A stretch of 13,991 bases of DNA from Phycisphaerae bacterium (GTDB lineage: Bacteria; Planctomycetota; Phycisphaerae; Phycisphaerales; SM1A02), in assembly GCA_018663565.1 (NCBI GenBank), contig JABJQE010000155.1:1-13991 (forward strand), in the 5' to 3' direction. The notes beneath the pieces are model-generated. The model made no database searches. It saw nothing but the letters and a program-made list of their open reading frames with translations, and was not told the DNA's origin. Numbering within the stretch: position 1 is the first letter of the stretch; the number at the start of each line of letters is the position of its first letter. This document shows positions 1 to 6,733 of this stretch, piece by piece. The position numbers and the translations under genes were made by a program.

Positions 1-367
1 CGCTCCCCTGACGAACCCCGCCGGAACCGCCAAGCATACGAAACGCCCCAAGCAACCCGAGCCCCACAAGCCCGAGCAGCCCGGCCGTCAAAACCGGCGA
101 AGCCCACGCGGTCTCTAACTGGGCCAGCGACGCTGCCACCATGCCAGCGCATACGCAAATGACTGAGCCAATAAATGCAATCGCCGGCTGAGCGAGCAAG
201 AGCCCAATCAGGCACACCGCTGCAGCGCCACCTCCTGCGAAGGACATTGCCACGCCCCACTGTTCATCTGTTGACACAAGTCCAACGACAAGCATCACGC
301 ACGACATTCCAAGGAGCAAGATGCTCCATGTTGCGGACCAGCGCGGCAGGGATGCGTGCATATTCAT
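1..367 (-). CDS. Multi-helix membrane protein of unknown function (3'-partial, cut by window edge)
   Basis: An open frame reads from ATG at 367-365 (a second in-frame ATG lies at 361) to the window edge without a stop, giving about 122 residues. The conceptual protein is very hydrophobic. Four stretches look like membrane helices, at roughly residues 12-32, 38-59, 62-82 and 92-109, with short polar links such as STDEQ (32-36) and QLE (83-85). The last visible residues (GGSGGVRQGS) look like a soluble tail or loop. The start lies only 3 bases after the cupin stop codon, and a GGAAG sits about 7 bases upstream of the ATG inside the end of the cupin gene, so it is probably the last visible gene of the same operon. 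I recognise no family motif and assign no function. Because it overlaps no other gene and keeps an open, membrane-like frame, I think it is real, but its true length is unknown. Confidence 0.6.
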   Translation of the reverse strand, partial: MNMHASLPRWSATWSILLLGMSCVMLVVGLVSTDEQWGVAMSFAGGGAAAVCLIGLLLAQPAIAFIGSVICVCAGMVAASLAQLETAWASPVLTAGLLGLVGLGLLGAFRMLGGSGGVRQGS

Positions 368-370
368 CAA

Positions 371-739
371 TTAGCTTCCCGGCACATCGCACCCGCACTC
401 AAACTCGAGTGGGACTAGGCAAAGAAAGCGAGCCGGCTGATTGGACTCATTCGTAAACTGATGCATCGAGTCGCTCGGCACGAAAATCGCGTCACCGGCC
501 GAGATGACGTGCTGCTCGTCATTGCATTCGACACAGAGTTGGCCCTCAACTACAAAGACCTCATGCTCCCACGGGTGGCTGTGCTGAGGCGTGTGCCCAC
601 CGGGCTGCACCACAAAGTGTCGCATCGCAAAGTTGGGCGCCGCATCGTCACGGCCCACAAGCATTTGCATGGCCACGCCTGTGACACCGTCCATGGTGAC
701 ATCCTGAGCCTGAGCGGGATCACATCGCCGAATGAGCAT
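371..739 (-). CDS. Small single-domain cupin protein, probably metal-binding
   Basis: This 122-residue protein is a single cupin barrel. Cupin motif 1 is visible as PGG-HTPQ-HSH-PWEHE-VFVVEG, with the presumed metal ligands H53, H55 and E60. Motif 2 runs GDAIFVP...MHQFTN and supplies the fourth ligand, H93; the usual Gly of P-x-G is Asp90. The preceding stretch 'APNFAMRHF' matches stand-alone cupins annotated only as 'cupin domain-containing protein'. Such proteins bind Fe, Mn, Ni or Zn and may be dioxygenases, isomerases or sensors, so no substrate can be named. I chose ATG at 739 because homologs typically begin with M-x-I-R-R; a GTG at 745 would add two residues. No strong Shine-Dalgarno sequence precedes either. 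It lies 36 bases after the EF-G-like stop and 3 bases before the next gene, so it is probably co-transcribed with both. Confidence 0.86.
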   Translation of the reverse strand: MLIRRCDPAQAQDVTMDGVTGVAMQMLVGRDDAAPNFAMRHFVVQPGGHTPQHSHPWEHEVFVVEGQLCVECNDEQHVISAGDAIFVPSDSMHQFTNESNQPARFLCLVPLEFECGCDVPGS

Positions 740-775
740 TGGCACAGGGTACCCGCCAGCACCCTTGCCGGTGTG

Positions 776-2830
776 CTAGTCCTCTTCGCTCTGCGGGTTG
801 AATGAGGCCACAACCGAGGCCTGAACATTCGGGGGCGTGTTCTCGTCATGGGAGTATTCCATCACGTAACTGCCAGCACCCCCAGTGATCGATTTCAATT
901 GATTCGCGTAACTCATTACCTCGGACAGCGGCGCCTCAGCGCTCACAATGGCAAGGTCGCCAGGCAACATGTCTGTGCCCTGAATTCGGCCTCTCCGGCC
1001 AGACAAATCAGATGAGATGTCGCCGATGTAACCCGTTGGAACCGTAATCTCAAGCTTGACAAATGGCTCGAGCAGGACAGGCGATGCCTTCTGAACGGCG
1101 TCAACGAATGCACGGCGGCCGGCCGTCATAAATGCAATCTCTTTCGAATCCACCGCGTGGTGTTTCCCGTCATAGACAGAAACTCGAATATTCTGCATCG
1201 GATACCCGGCAATGGCACCTTCCAGCATCACGCGGCGAACACCCTTCTCAATGGCAGGAAGATACTGCTTGGGCACAGAGCCGCCAAAGGTGTCATCCAC
1301 GAAGTCAAGCCCATCCACCAAGCCCTCGGTCGTTTCCGCGACTGGCTCAACCCTCAGGTACACCTCTCCAAACTGGCCGGAGCCGCCACTCTGCTTCTTG
1401 TGACGATGATGCCCCTCAGCCTTGCTTGAAATTGTTTCCTTGTATGCCACCTTCGGTTGTTTGGTGTCCACCTCAACGCCGTAACGATCTTTGAGCAACT
1501 TCAGCTTCGCTCGCAGATGCAATTCGCCGATACCGCGAGCCACGAGTTCCTTGGTGGTCGCATTACGCTCCATCACGAACGTGGGATCTTCCGAGGTCAT
1601 CTTGGACAGTGCGTCGCCGAGTTTGGCCTCGGCACCCTTCGCCGATGTCTCAATCGCAAGACCGAACATAGGCTTGGGAAGCGTAATCGTGTCCATGGCG
1701 ATCCATCCCGCCTCGTCGAGATGCAGCACGTCGTCGTAACTAATCTCTTCAACCTTGGACACCGCAACGATGTCGCCTGGAACGGCCTTGTGGACCTCTT
1801 CGTGACTCTTTCCGCAATAGTGATACAAATGCGCAAGCCGAATGCCCTTGCGACCGTTCCCTACAATTGGATGCGTGCTGTTATCGAAGGCTCCTTGATG
1901 CACTCGAAAGAAGCACAGCTTGCCCACAAAGGGATCTGAAGCAACCTTGAAGCAGTGACCAATGGCCGAGAGCGTCTCGTCGGGTACGACCGTGAGATTC
2001 TCACGCCCACCATCAGTGACACGTTGCAAAGGCCGGGGATTACCCTCGCTTGGATTAGGGAACAAGCGGGCGATCTGATCCATCAATTCATTGACGCCAA
2101 TACCTTCTTTCGCGGCAGCAAAGCACACAGGCACCAAGTGCCCTTCACGCATGGCCCGGCGGAATGGCTGGAGCAATTCGTCAGGTGAGACTTCTCCCGC
2201 CTCAAGGTATTTCTCCATGAGCACTTCATCGACTTCGACAATCTGATCAACAAGCTGCGTGTGAAAGTCAGCAACATTGCCAAGATCAGATTCCCCTTGA
2301 GTCTCTTGGAAGCACCGAATGATCGACGTGCCATTGCCAGCGGGAAGATTGATCGAACAACACTCACTTCCGAACGTCGCCTTGATCGTCATCAGAAAGT
2401 CCGAGATATCGCCGCCAGCGTCAATCTTGTTGATCACAATGGCGCGAGGCAAATTCCGTTCCTTCGCGATCTTCATCATGCGCCGCGCAACAGGGTCAAT
2501 GCCAATAGCCGGATCAAGTACCAGGACCATCGTCTCGACGGCTGGGAGTGAACTCATCGCCTTGCCAATGAAGTCTCCACGTCCGGGAGCATCGATGATG
2601 TTGAAGTGACAACCAGCGTGATCAAGTGTCAACAATGACGAATCAATGCTGTGGCCAAACTGATGCTCAAGTTCATCCCAGTCGCTGACCGTTGTGCCCG
2701 CCTCGACAGTACCGGCACGGCCAATGGCACCAGCATCAACCAACATGGCCTCGCCAAGTGTGGTCTTACCAGAGCCGCTCGTTCCAACGAGTGCAAAGTT
2801 TCGAATCTGTTCTGTTGTGTAATCCGCCAT
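776..2830 (-). CDS. EF-G-like translational GTPase (EF-G paralog) with divergent G motifs
   Basis: At 684 residues this matches the length of elongation factor G, and all five domains can be followed: G domain (1-270), domain II (about 285-375), III (385-455, 'GELHLRAKLKLL'), IV (458-570, with the tip sequence KKQSGGSGQFG and HAVDSKEIAF) and V (585-665, 'GDISSDLSGRRGRIQG'). Canonical EF-G uses GTP to move tRNAs and mRNA on the ribosome. This paralog has a good P-loop (GTSGSGKT, 16-23) and NKID (134-137). However, G3 reads DAPGRGDF (80-87), so the catalytic DxPGH histidine is Arg84, and switch I reads HQFGHSI (56-62) instead of an ERGITI-type motif. EF-G-like proteins in other phyla also lose this histidine (I recall DTPGYADF). 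GTP hydrolysis may therefore be slow or controlled differently, and the protein is unlikely to be the cell's only EF-G. ATG at 2830 follows a GGAGG at 2844-2840 (9-base spacing), which is buried in a hairpin described separately. Confidence 0.94.
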   Translation of the reverse strand: MADYTTEQIRNFALVGTSGSGKTTLGEAMLVDAGAIGRAGTVEAGTTVSDWDELEHQFGHSIDSSLLTLDHAGCHFNIIDAPGRGDFIGKAMSSLPAVETMVLVLDPAIGIDPVARRMMKIAKERNLPRAIVINKIDAGGDISDFLMTIKATFGSECCSINLPAGNGTSIIRCFQETQGESDLGNVADFHTQLVDQIVEVDEVLMEKYLEAGEVSPDELLQPFRRAMREGHLVPVCFAAAKEGIGVNELMDQIARLFPNPSEGNPRPLQRVTDGGRENLTVVPDETLSAIGHCFKVASDPFVGKLCFFRVHQGAFDNSTHPIVGNGRKGIRLAHLYHYCGKSHEEVHKAVPGDIVAVSKVEEISYDDVLHLDEAGWIAMDTITLPKPMFGLAIETSAKGAEAKLGDALSKMTSEDPTFVMERNATTKELVARGIGELHLRAKLKLLKDRYGVEVDTKQPKVAYKETISSKAEGHHRHKKQSGGSGQFGEVYLRVEPVAETTEGLVDGLDFVDDTFGGSVPKQYLPAIEKGVRRVMLEGAIAGYPMQNIRVSVYDGKHHAVDSKEIAFMTAGRRAFVDAVQKASPVLLEPFVKLEITVPTGYIGDISSDLSGRRGRIQGTDMLPGDLAIVSAEAPLSEVMSYANQLKSITGGAGSYVMEYSHDENTPPNVQASVVASFNPQSEED

Positions 2831-2836
2831 GTCTCT

Positions 2837-2880
2837 TCGCCTCCATGGAGGACGCAGCCCGACCGGCGCGTCCGAGGCGA
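2837..2880 (-). promoter_or_regulatory. Imperfect hairpin covering the Shine-Dalgarno sequence of the EF-G-like gene
   Basis: Read on the minus strand, the leader folds as TCGCCTC + GGACGC + GCC, loop GGTCG, then GGC, one bulged T, GCGTCC, a 6-base one-sided bulge TCCATG, and GAGGCGA. That is 16 Watson-Crick pairs, ending 6 bases before the ATG. The ribosome binding site GGAGG (2844-2840) sits at the closing strand, so four of its five bases are paired. A competing small hairpin is offered by the perfect 12-base palindrome CCTCCATGGAGG (2840-2851), which also covers the site. The pairing is seen directly; a regulatory role is inferred. No T-run follows, so this is not a normal intrinsic terminator. 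Confidence 0.5.
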
Positions 2881-2914
2881 TTCACTATAGCGAAGCAGAC
2901 AACCGCCGCTTGGG

Positions 2915-3388
2915 CTAGCCCCGAACTGATACTTGACGAACTGACTCATAGACCGCAGCTGTCACAGCACAAGCAAGATTAAGGCTCCGGGCTGGCGGCT
3001 GAACCGGCAAGGACAGCCTGCATGCAGGGCCCCAGCGACTGATCGCCCAAGCCTGAATAGCCTCAGATAAGCCCCGGGTTTCGCATCCAAAGAGCAAGTA
3101 GTCGCCTTTTTGGATCGAGGCCTCCCACACCGGACGATCGGCGCGGGCAGTCATAGCCCAGAGCCGCTCCGGCTGCTCTGCATCAAGGAAGGCCTGCCAA
3201 TTCTCGTGCTCACGGCAATCAATCTGATCCCAGTAATCAAGCCCCGCCCTCCGGCGAGCCTTCTCTGACATATCAAAGGTGATGGGATGCACCACGTGCA
3301 AGACCGCTCCGGTCGCAGCGGCGGTGCGACCAATGGTGCCCGTGTTATTCGGGATCTCCGGATTGAGCAGAACAATGTGCACTGGCAT
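2915..3388 (-). CDS. trmL: tRNA (cytidine/uridine-34-2'-O)-methyltransferase TrmL (SPOUT family)
   Basis: TrmL methylates the ribose 2'-OH of the wobble nucleotide in certain leucine tRNAs using S-adenosylmethionine, a modification that stabilises codon reading. The 157-residue length equals that of the E. coli enzyme. SPOUT knot motifs are all present: NPEIPNNTGTIGR (9-21) at the N-terminus, FGCETRGL (100-107), and LPVQPPARSLNLACAV (127-142), including the conserved R-S-L-N (134-137). The usual IPM at the start of the last motif is LPV here. The short length without any N-terminal RNA-binding extension argues against TrmH or RlmB. The ATG at 3388 has no Shine-Dalgarno sequence. A TACCCT box ends 7 bases before it, so the transcript may be leaderless. 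The gene is divergent from glyA and heads the minus-strand run; the EF-G-like gene begins 84 bases after its stop, giving a translation-related pair. Confidence 0.94.
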   Translation of the reverse strand: MPVHIVLLNPEIPNNTGTIGRTAAATGAVLHVVHPITFDMSEKARRRAGLDYWDQIDCREHENWQAFLDAEQPERLWAMTARADRPVWEASIQKGDYLLFGCETRGLSEAIQAWAISRWGPACRLSLPVQPPARSLNLACAVTAAVYESVRQVSVRG

Positions 3389-3395
3389 GTGGGTG

Positions 3396-3401
3396 AGGGT
3401 A
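3396..3401 (-). promoter_or_regulatory. Candidate -10 box (TACCCT) of a leaderless trmL promoter
   Basis: On the minus strand TACCCT fits the TANNNT pattern and is separated from the trmL ATG by exactly 7 bases (CACCCAC), the spacing at which transcription would start at the start codon. No -35 box at 16-18 bases and no Shine-Dalgarno sequence are visible. The hexamer matches the TATAAT consensus at only three positions, so this is a weak call supported mainly by the mirrored arrangement at glyA. Confidence 0.3.
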
Positions 3402-3435
3402 CGTCAGTTGAGCATCTCGGGGCCTACACTCAAGG

Positions 3436-3441
3436 TACTAT
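3436..3441 (+). promoter_or_regulatory. Candidate -10 box (TACTAT) of a leaderless glyA promoter
   Basis: TACTAT matches TATAAT at four of six positions and lies exactly 7 bases (TCCCGCC) before the glyA ATG at 3449, so the predicted transcript would begin at or next to the start codon. The only purine-rich candidate for ribosome binding, AAGG at 3432-3435, is 13 bases away, which is too far for normal use. No convincing -35 hexamer is seen 16-18 bases upstream. Confidence 0.38.
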
Positions 3442-3448
3442 TCCCGCC

Positions 3449-4741
3449 ATGACTACGACTCAATTGCCACCACTCGACACCGTCTCGCTCAATCTTCTGA
3501 CACTCATGGACCAGGCAGATCCCGCTGTTGCCCAAGTGCTCCGCCACGAAGCCATCCGCCAAGCCGAAACGCTTGAGCTTATTGCCTCAGAAAACCATGT
3601 GTCCCCCGCAGTCATGCACGCGATGGGGACGTGGATGACCAACAAGTATGCCGAGGGCTACCCGGGCAAACGGTACTACGGCGGGTGTGAACATCACGAC
3701 ACCGTTGAAGACCTTGCACGCGAGCGAGCAAAGGAACTCTTTGGGTGCGGATATGCCAACGTGCAGCCCCATTCCGGGGCCAATGCCAACGTTGCGGCCT
3801 TCATGGCGATGTGTGACCCGGGCGATCGCATCTTGTCACTGCCAATCAAATCTGGCGGACACCTGAGCCACGGATTGAAGCCAAACTTCTCAGGCACGTT
3901 CTATGAGATCCACGATTACGATCTCGACACCGACACTGAAACACTCGACTATGACCACATCGCGTCGCGAGCGCGTGAAGTGAAGCCCAAGATGATCATC
4001 TGCGGCTACTCCGCATATCCGCGAACCATCGACTTTGCGAAGTTCCGCGCCATTGCCGACGAGGTCGGCGCCATCCTGATGGCGGACATCGCTCATATCG
4101 CAGGGCTTGTGGCTGGCGGCGTTCATCCATCGCCCTTCCCACACGCGCATATCGCCACGACCACAACACACAAGACGCTTAGAGGGCCACGGGGCGGGCT
4201 GATCCTCTGCGATGACGAAGCCATTGCCAAGAAGGTCGATCGCAAAGTCTTTCCGGGTTCACAGGGCGGCCCGCTGATGCACGTCATCTCGGCCAAGGCA
4301 GTTGCATTTGGCGAAGCATTGCAGCCATCCTTCAAGACGTACGCGGCCCAAGTAGTGGCCAACGCCCAGGCCCTTGCGGCGGGCCTCGTCGAGCACGGAT
4401 ACCGACTCTGCACTGGCGGCACGGACAATCACTTGCTGCTCGTTGATCTCCAACCACGCGACGCCGATCTGACCGGCGCCGATGCCGAGGCATGGCTTGA
4501 GCAAGCCGGCATCGTGACCAATAAGAATGGCATCCCGAACGACCCCCGGCCACCAATGGTGACCAGTGGACTTCGACTCGGGACAGCCGCGCTCACCACG
4601 CGGGGCCTAGGCGAATCTCATATGCGAGATATCGCCCGGATGATCGACCGGGTCATTGAGTCTCGCGGCGATACCGCAGTTGCCACCGAGGTCCGGCGTG
4701 ACGTCAAGGCCATGTGCGGCGACTTCCCGCTTCCGCACTGA
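3449..4741 (+). CDS. glyA: Serine hydroxymethyltransferase GlyA
   Basis: This cytosolic PLP enzyme interconverts serine plus tetrahydrofolate with glycine plus 5,10-methylene-tetrahydrofolate, feeding purine, thymidylate and methionine synthesis. The 430-residue product has the family's usual size. Visible landmarks are ELIASEN (43-49), the substrate-site NKYAEGYPGKRYYGG (65-79), QPHSGANAN (106-114), GGHLSHG (136-142), the cofactor-contacting D213 and H216 in DIAH, the Schiff-base lysine K242 in TTTTHKTLRGPRGG, and the carboxylate-binding R376 in SGLRLGT. I chose ATG at 3449 because the protein then begins a normal distance before the first conserved segment. The same frame is open back to an ATG at 3287, but that would add 54 non-family residues and overlap trmL. 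The stop codon shares one base with the ogt start, so the two are probably co-transcribed and translationally coupled. Confidence 0.97.
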   Translation: MTTTQLPPLDTVSLNLLTLMDQADPAVAQVLRHEAIRQAETLELIASENHVSPAVMHAMGTWMTNKYAEGYPGKRYYGGCEHHDTVEDLARERAKELFGCGYANVQPHSGANANVAAFMAMCDPGDRILSLPIKSGGHLSHGLKPNFSGTFYEIHDYDLDTDTETLDYDHIASRAREVKPKMIICGYSAYPRTIDFAKFRAIADEVGAILMADIAHIAGLVAGGVHPSPFPHAHIATTTTHKTLRGPRGGLILCDDEAIAKKVDRKVFPGSQGGPLMHVISAKAVAFGEALQPSFKTYAAQVVANAQALAAGLVEHGYRLCTGGTDNHLLLVDLQPRDADLTGADAEAWLEQAGIVTNKNGIPNDPRPPMVTSGLRLGTAALTTRGLGESHMRDIARMIDRVIESRGDTAVATEVRRDVKAMCGDFPLPH

Positions 4742-5232
4742 TGCCCGCCTTTTGGAGGCTCGTCGACACTCCCGTGGGGCACGCAGTATTGGCAGTTGAT
4801 GACTGCGGCTGGGTGACCGTTGAGTTCGCGGCCCTGCATGACGAACCACGGCTCGGCACTGAAGATGACGGGCTGATGCCACACACTGCAGCCTGGATCA
4901 GCAGTTGCTTGCGGGAGCAGGTCGGTGCCCCTCCAATCGATGTCCCCGAGAGCACGCCATTTCGAGCCGCCTGCTGGGCCGCCTGCCGCAACATCCCACT
5001 TGGAGAGACCCGCACCTACGCCGAGCTTGCCTCGATGGCCGGTACCCCAAAGGCCGCGCGGGCCGCTGGCAGCGCGATGCGAAACAATCCGATGTCCCTC
5101 ATTACACCCTGCCACCGCGTAGTCGCTGCTTCTGACCTCGGTGGCTATGCCGGCGATCGCGACCCGGAATCGGTCAACCTGAGTCTGAAATCAAAAATAT
5201 TGAGAATCGAGCAATGCCTCGCTGCCAAATGA
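4741..5232 (+). CDS. ogt: Methylated-DNA-[protein]-cysteine S-methyltransferase (Ogt/AGT)
   Basis: This suicide DNA-repair protein moves the methyl group from O6-methylguanine (or O4-methylthymine) to its own cysteine. The 163 residues match a stand-alone Ogt. The C-terminal DNA-binding domain carries the order expected of the family: TPFRAACWAAC, a GETRTYAELA segment (88-97), the helix-turn-helix stretch ending AMRNNP (112-117) with the arginine finger R114, and the active-site PCHRVV with nucleophile C124, then GGYAGD. The N-terminal part begins like other family members ('DTPVGHAVLAVDD'). I chose ATG at 4741, which overlaps the glyA TGA by one base (TGATG). No Shine-Dalgarno sequence is seen, consistent with reinitiation after glyA. 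An upstream start at 4714 in the same frame would lie inside glyA and add nine unsupported residues. There is no Ada-type regulatory domain, so inducible control is not indicated. Confidence 0.93.
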   Translation: MPAFWRLVDTPVGHAVLAVDDCGWVTVEFAALHDEPRLGTEDDGLMPHTAAWISSCLREQVGAPPIDVPESTPFRAACWAACRNIPLGETRTYAELASMAGTPKAARAAGSAMRNNPMSLITPCHRVVAASDLGGYAGDRDPESVNLSLKSKILRIEQCLAAK

Positions 5233-5325
5233 GCGATCCATCGAATTGGGCTGCAGGTCATGAATGCCCCCTGTGCTAAACTGCCGCATGCTGCTCAGAA
5301 TCCAAGACTAGAGGACACCCCCCAA

Positions 5326-6669
5326 ATGCATCTCACCATCGTCGGCAGTGGCTACGTCGGACTCGTCACAGGGTCCTGCTTTGCCAACACAGGCAACCAG
5401 ATCACGTGCCTCGACATCAACCCGGATCGCGTGGCCATGATGCTGCGTGGCGAATGTCCAATCTTCGAGCCTGGGCTCTCTGAGCTCATGACGCTCAACA
5501 TCAAGGCTGGGCGGCTGCACTTCACAGGCGACAAGGCTGCTGGATACGGGGATGGCGAACTGATCTTCATCTGCGTCGGTACGCCAACCGGAGCCGACGG
5601 CCGCAGCGATCTCTCAGCGGTTATGGCAGTAGCTCGGGACATTGGCGAGGCAATCGAGTCTGGCGTCTGCAGCGTTGAACATCCCGTCATTGTGGTGAAG
5701 TCCACTGTTCCAGTTGGGACAACGGCGAAGGTTCGCGAAGTCATTGCCGGCATCACGAGCAAACCATTCTCGGTGGCTGACAATCCAGAGTTCCTCAAAG
5801 AAGGCGATGCCATTCAAGACTTCCAACATCCAGACCGCGTGGTCTGCGGGGTTGAGCACGAACGCGGGCGCGAACTGCTGACGAAGTTGTACGAACCATA
5901 TGTGACCAAATCAAATCCACTGATGTTCATGGACATCGAGTCATCTGAGATGGTCAAGTATGCAAGCAATGCCATGCTCGCCTGCAAGATCTCGTTCATC
6001 AATGAAATCGCTCGCCTCGCCGAACACTACGGCGCTGATATTGCCCGTGTCCGAGAAGGCATGTGCGCCGACAAGCGAATTGGTGACAAATTCCTTTTCC
6101 CAGGCCTTGGCTACGGAGGCTCGTGCTTCCCCAAGGACACACTCGCCGTAATCGAAATGGGACAGGATTCGGGTATCCCTTGCATTCTCAACGAAGCCGT
6201 ACATGAAGTAAATCAAGAGCAGCGGCACTGGTTCATTGCTCGGCTACTGAGCCACTTCGGAGAAGACCTCTCGGGCAAGACATTTGCAATTTGGGGACTC
6301 GCGTTCAAACCTCGCACAGACGATGTCCGTGAGGCCCCAGCCCAAACGATCATCGAGGCCATCTTGGCCCGTGGCGGAGCGGTGCAAGCCTTCGACCCAA
6401 TCGCCCGCAAGACCTTCACGCAGTATGGACTCGACATCGAATACATCGATGACATGTATGACTGCCTCGATGGCTGCCACGCGTTAGTGCTCTGCACCGA
6501 GTGGGACGAGTTCCGAACGCCAGACTTCTCGCAGATGAAAGCCAAACTCGCTGACCAAGTCATCTTCGACGGCCGCAATGTCTGGCACGACGACGATATG
6601 TGCCAGCAAGGCTTCGCCTACTACTCCGTTGGACGAAAGCCCCAACACGAAGCCGCCCACACCAAATAG
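5326..6669 (+). CDS. ugd: UDP-glucose 6-dehydrogenase
   Basis: The enzyme oxidises UDP-glucose to UDP-glucuronate with two NAD+, a precursor for acidic exopolysaccharide, capsule or lipid decoration. In the 447-residue product the N-terminal NAD domain begins with GSGYVGLVTG (7-16) and continues with FICVGTPTG (81-89) and VVKSTVPVGTT (123-133). The central segment has NPEFLKEGDAIQDF (153-166) and SSEMVKYASNAML (206-218, K211). The catalytic cysteine is C267 in GYGGSCFPKD, and the C-terminal UDP-binding domain has WGLAFKPRTDDVRE (323-336). The length is normal for the short bacterial (TuaD/RkpK/Ugd) type; related UDP-sugar dehydrogenases such as WecC are less likely given these motifs. ATG at 5326 is supported by GAGGA at 5311-5315, 10 bases upstream, and by starting just before the NAD motif; a start at 5260 would add 22 unrelated residues. 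It lies 93 bases after ogt, with no convincing promoter visible and no other polysaccharide gene in view. Confidence 0.96.
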   Translation: MHLTIVGSGYVGLVTGSCFANTGNQITCLDINPDRVAMMLRGECPIFEPGLSELMTLNIKAGRLHFTGDKAAGYGDGELIFICVGTPTGADGRSDLSAVMAVARDIGEAIESGVCSVEHPVIVVKSTVPVGTTAKVREVIAGITSKPFSVADNPEFLKEGDAIQDFQHPDRVVCGVEHERGRELLTKLYEPYVTKSNPLMFMDIESSEMVKYASNAMLACKISFINEIARLAEHYGADIARVREGMCADKRIGDKFLFPGLGYGGSCFPKDTLAVIEMGQDSGIPCILNEAVHEVNQEQRHWFIARLLSHFGEDLSGKTFAIWGLAFKPRTDDVREAPAQTIIEAILARGGAVQAFDPIARKTFTQYGLDIEYIDDMYDCLDGCHALVLCTEWDEFRTPDFSQMKAKLADQVIFDGRNVWHDDDMCQQGFAYYSVGRKPQHEAAHTK

Positions 6670-6733
6670 CACCGGGCCTCACACTCCAAAGTGCCGCCCA
6701 CGCCCAAAACGATCAACGACTCCCCCGCCCTTC
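6670..6733. other. Short convergent intergenic spacer between ugd and hrpA
   Basis: The 64 bases separate two converging stop codons. One weak imperfect inverted repeat is visible (GGGC...CACT, loop CCAA, AGTG...GCCC), broken by an asymmetric internal loop and lacking a T-run on either strand. I therefore do not call an intrinsic terminator, although transcription from both sides must end near here. Confidence 0.4.

Noticed and set aside
2912..2921. Perfect 10-base palindrome GGGCTAGCCC over the trmL stop codon
   Set aside because: Too short to mean much alone in GC-rich DNA, with no T-run and no second copy noticed nearby.
3287..3448. Upstream in-frame extension of glyA starting at 3287
   Set aside because: It would overlap trmL and add 54 residues absent from the family. 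ATG at 3449 gives the normal N-terminus.
5233..5325. Search for a promoter in the 93-base gap before ugd
   Set aside because: TTGGGC (5246-5251) and TAAACT (5277-5282) resemble promoter boxes but are separated by 25 bases. I could not support a promoter, so ugd may be read from the glyA-ogt transcript or from an unrecognised promoter.
6670..6733. Possible bidirectional intrinsic terminator between ugd and hrpA
   Set aside because: The only inverted repeat is short and interrupted, and no T-run follows on either strand.
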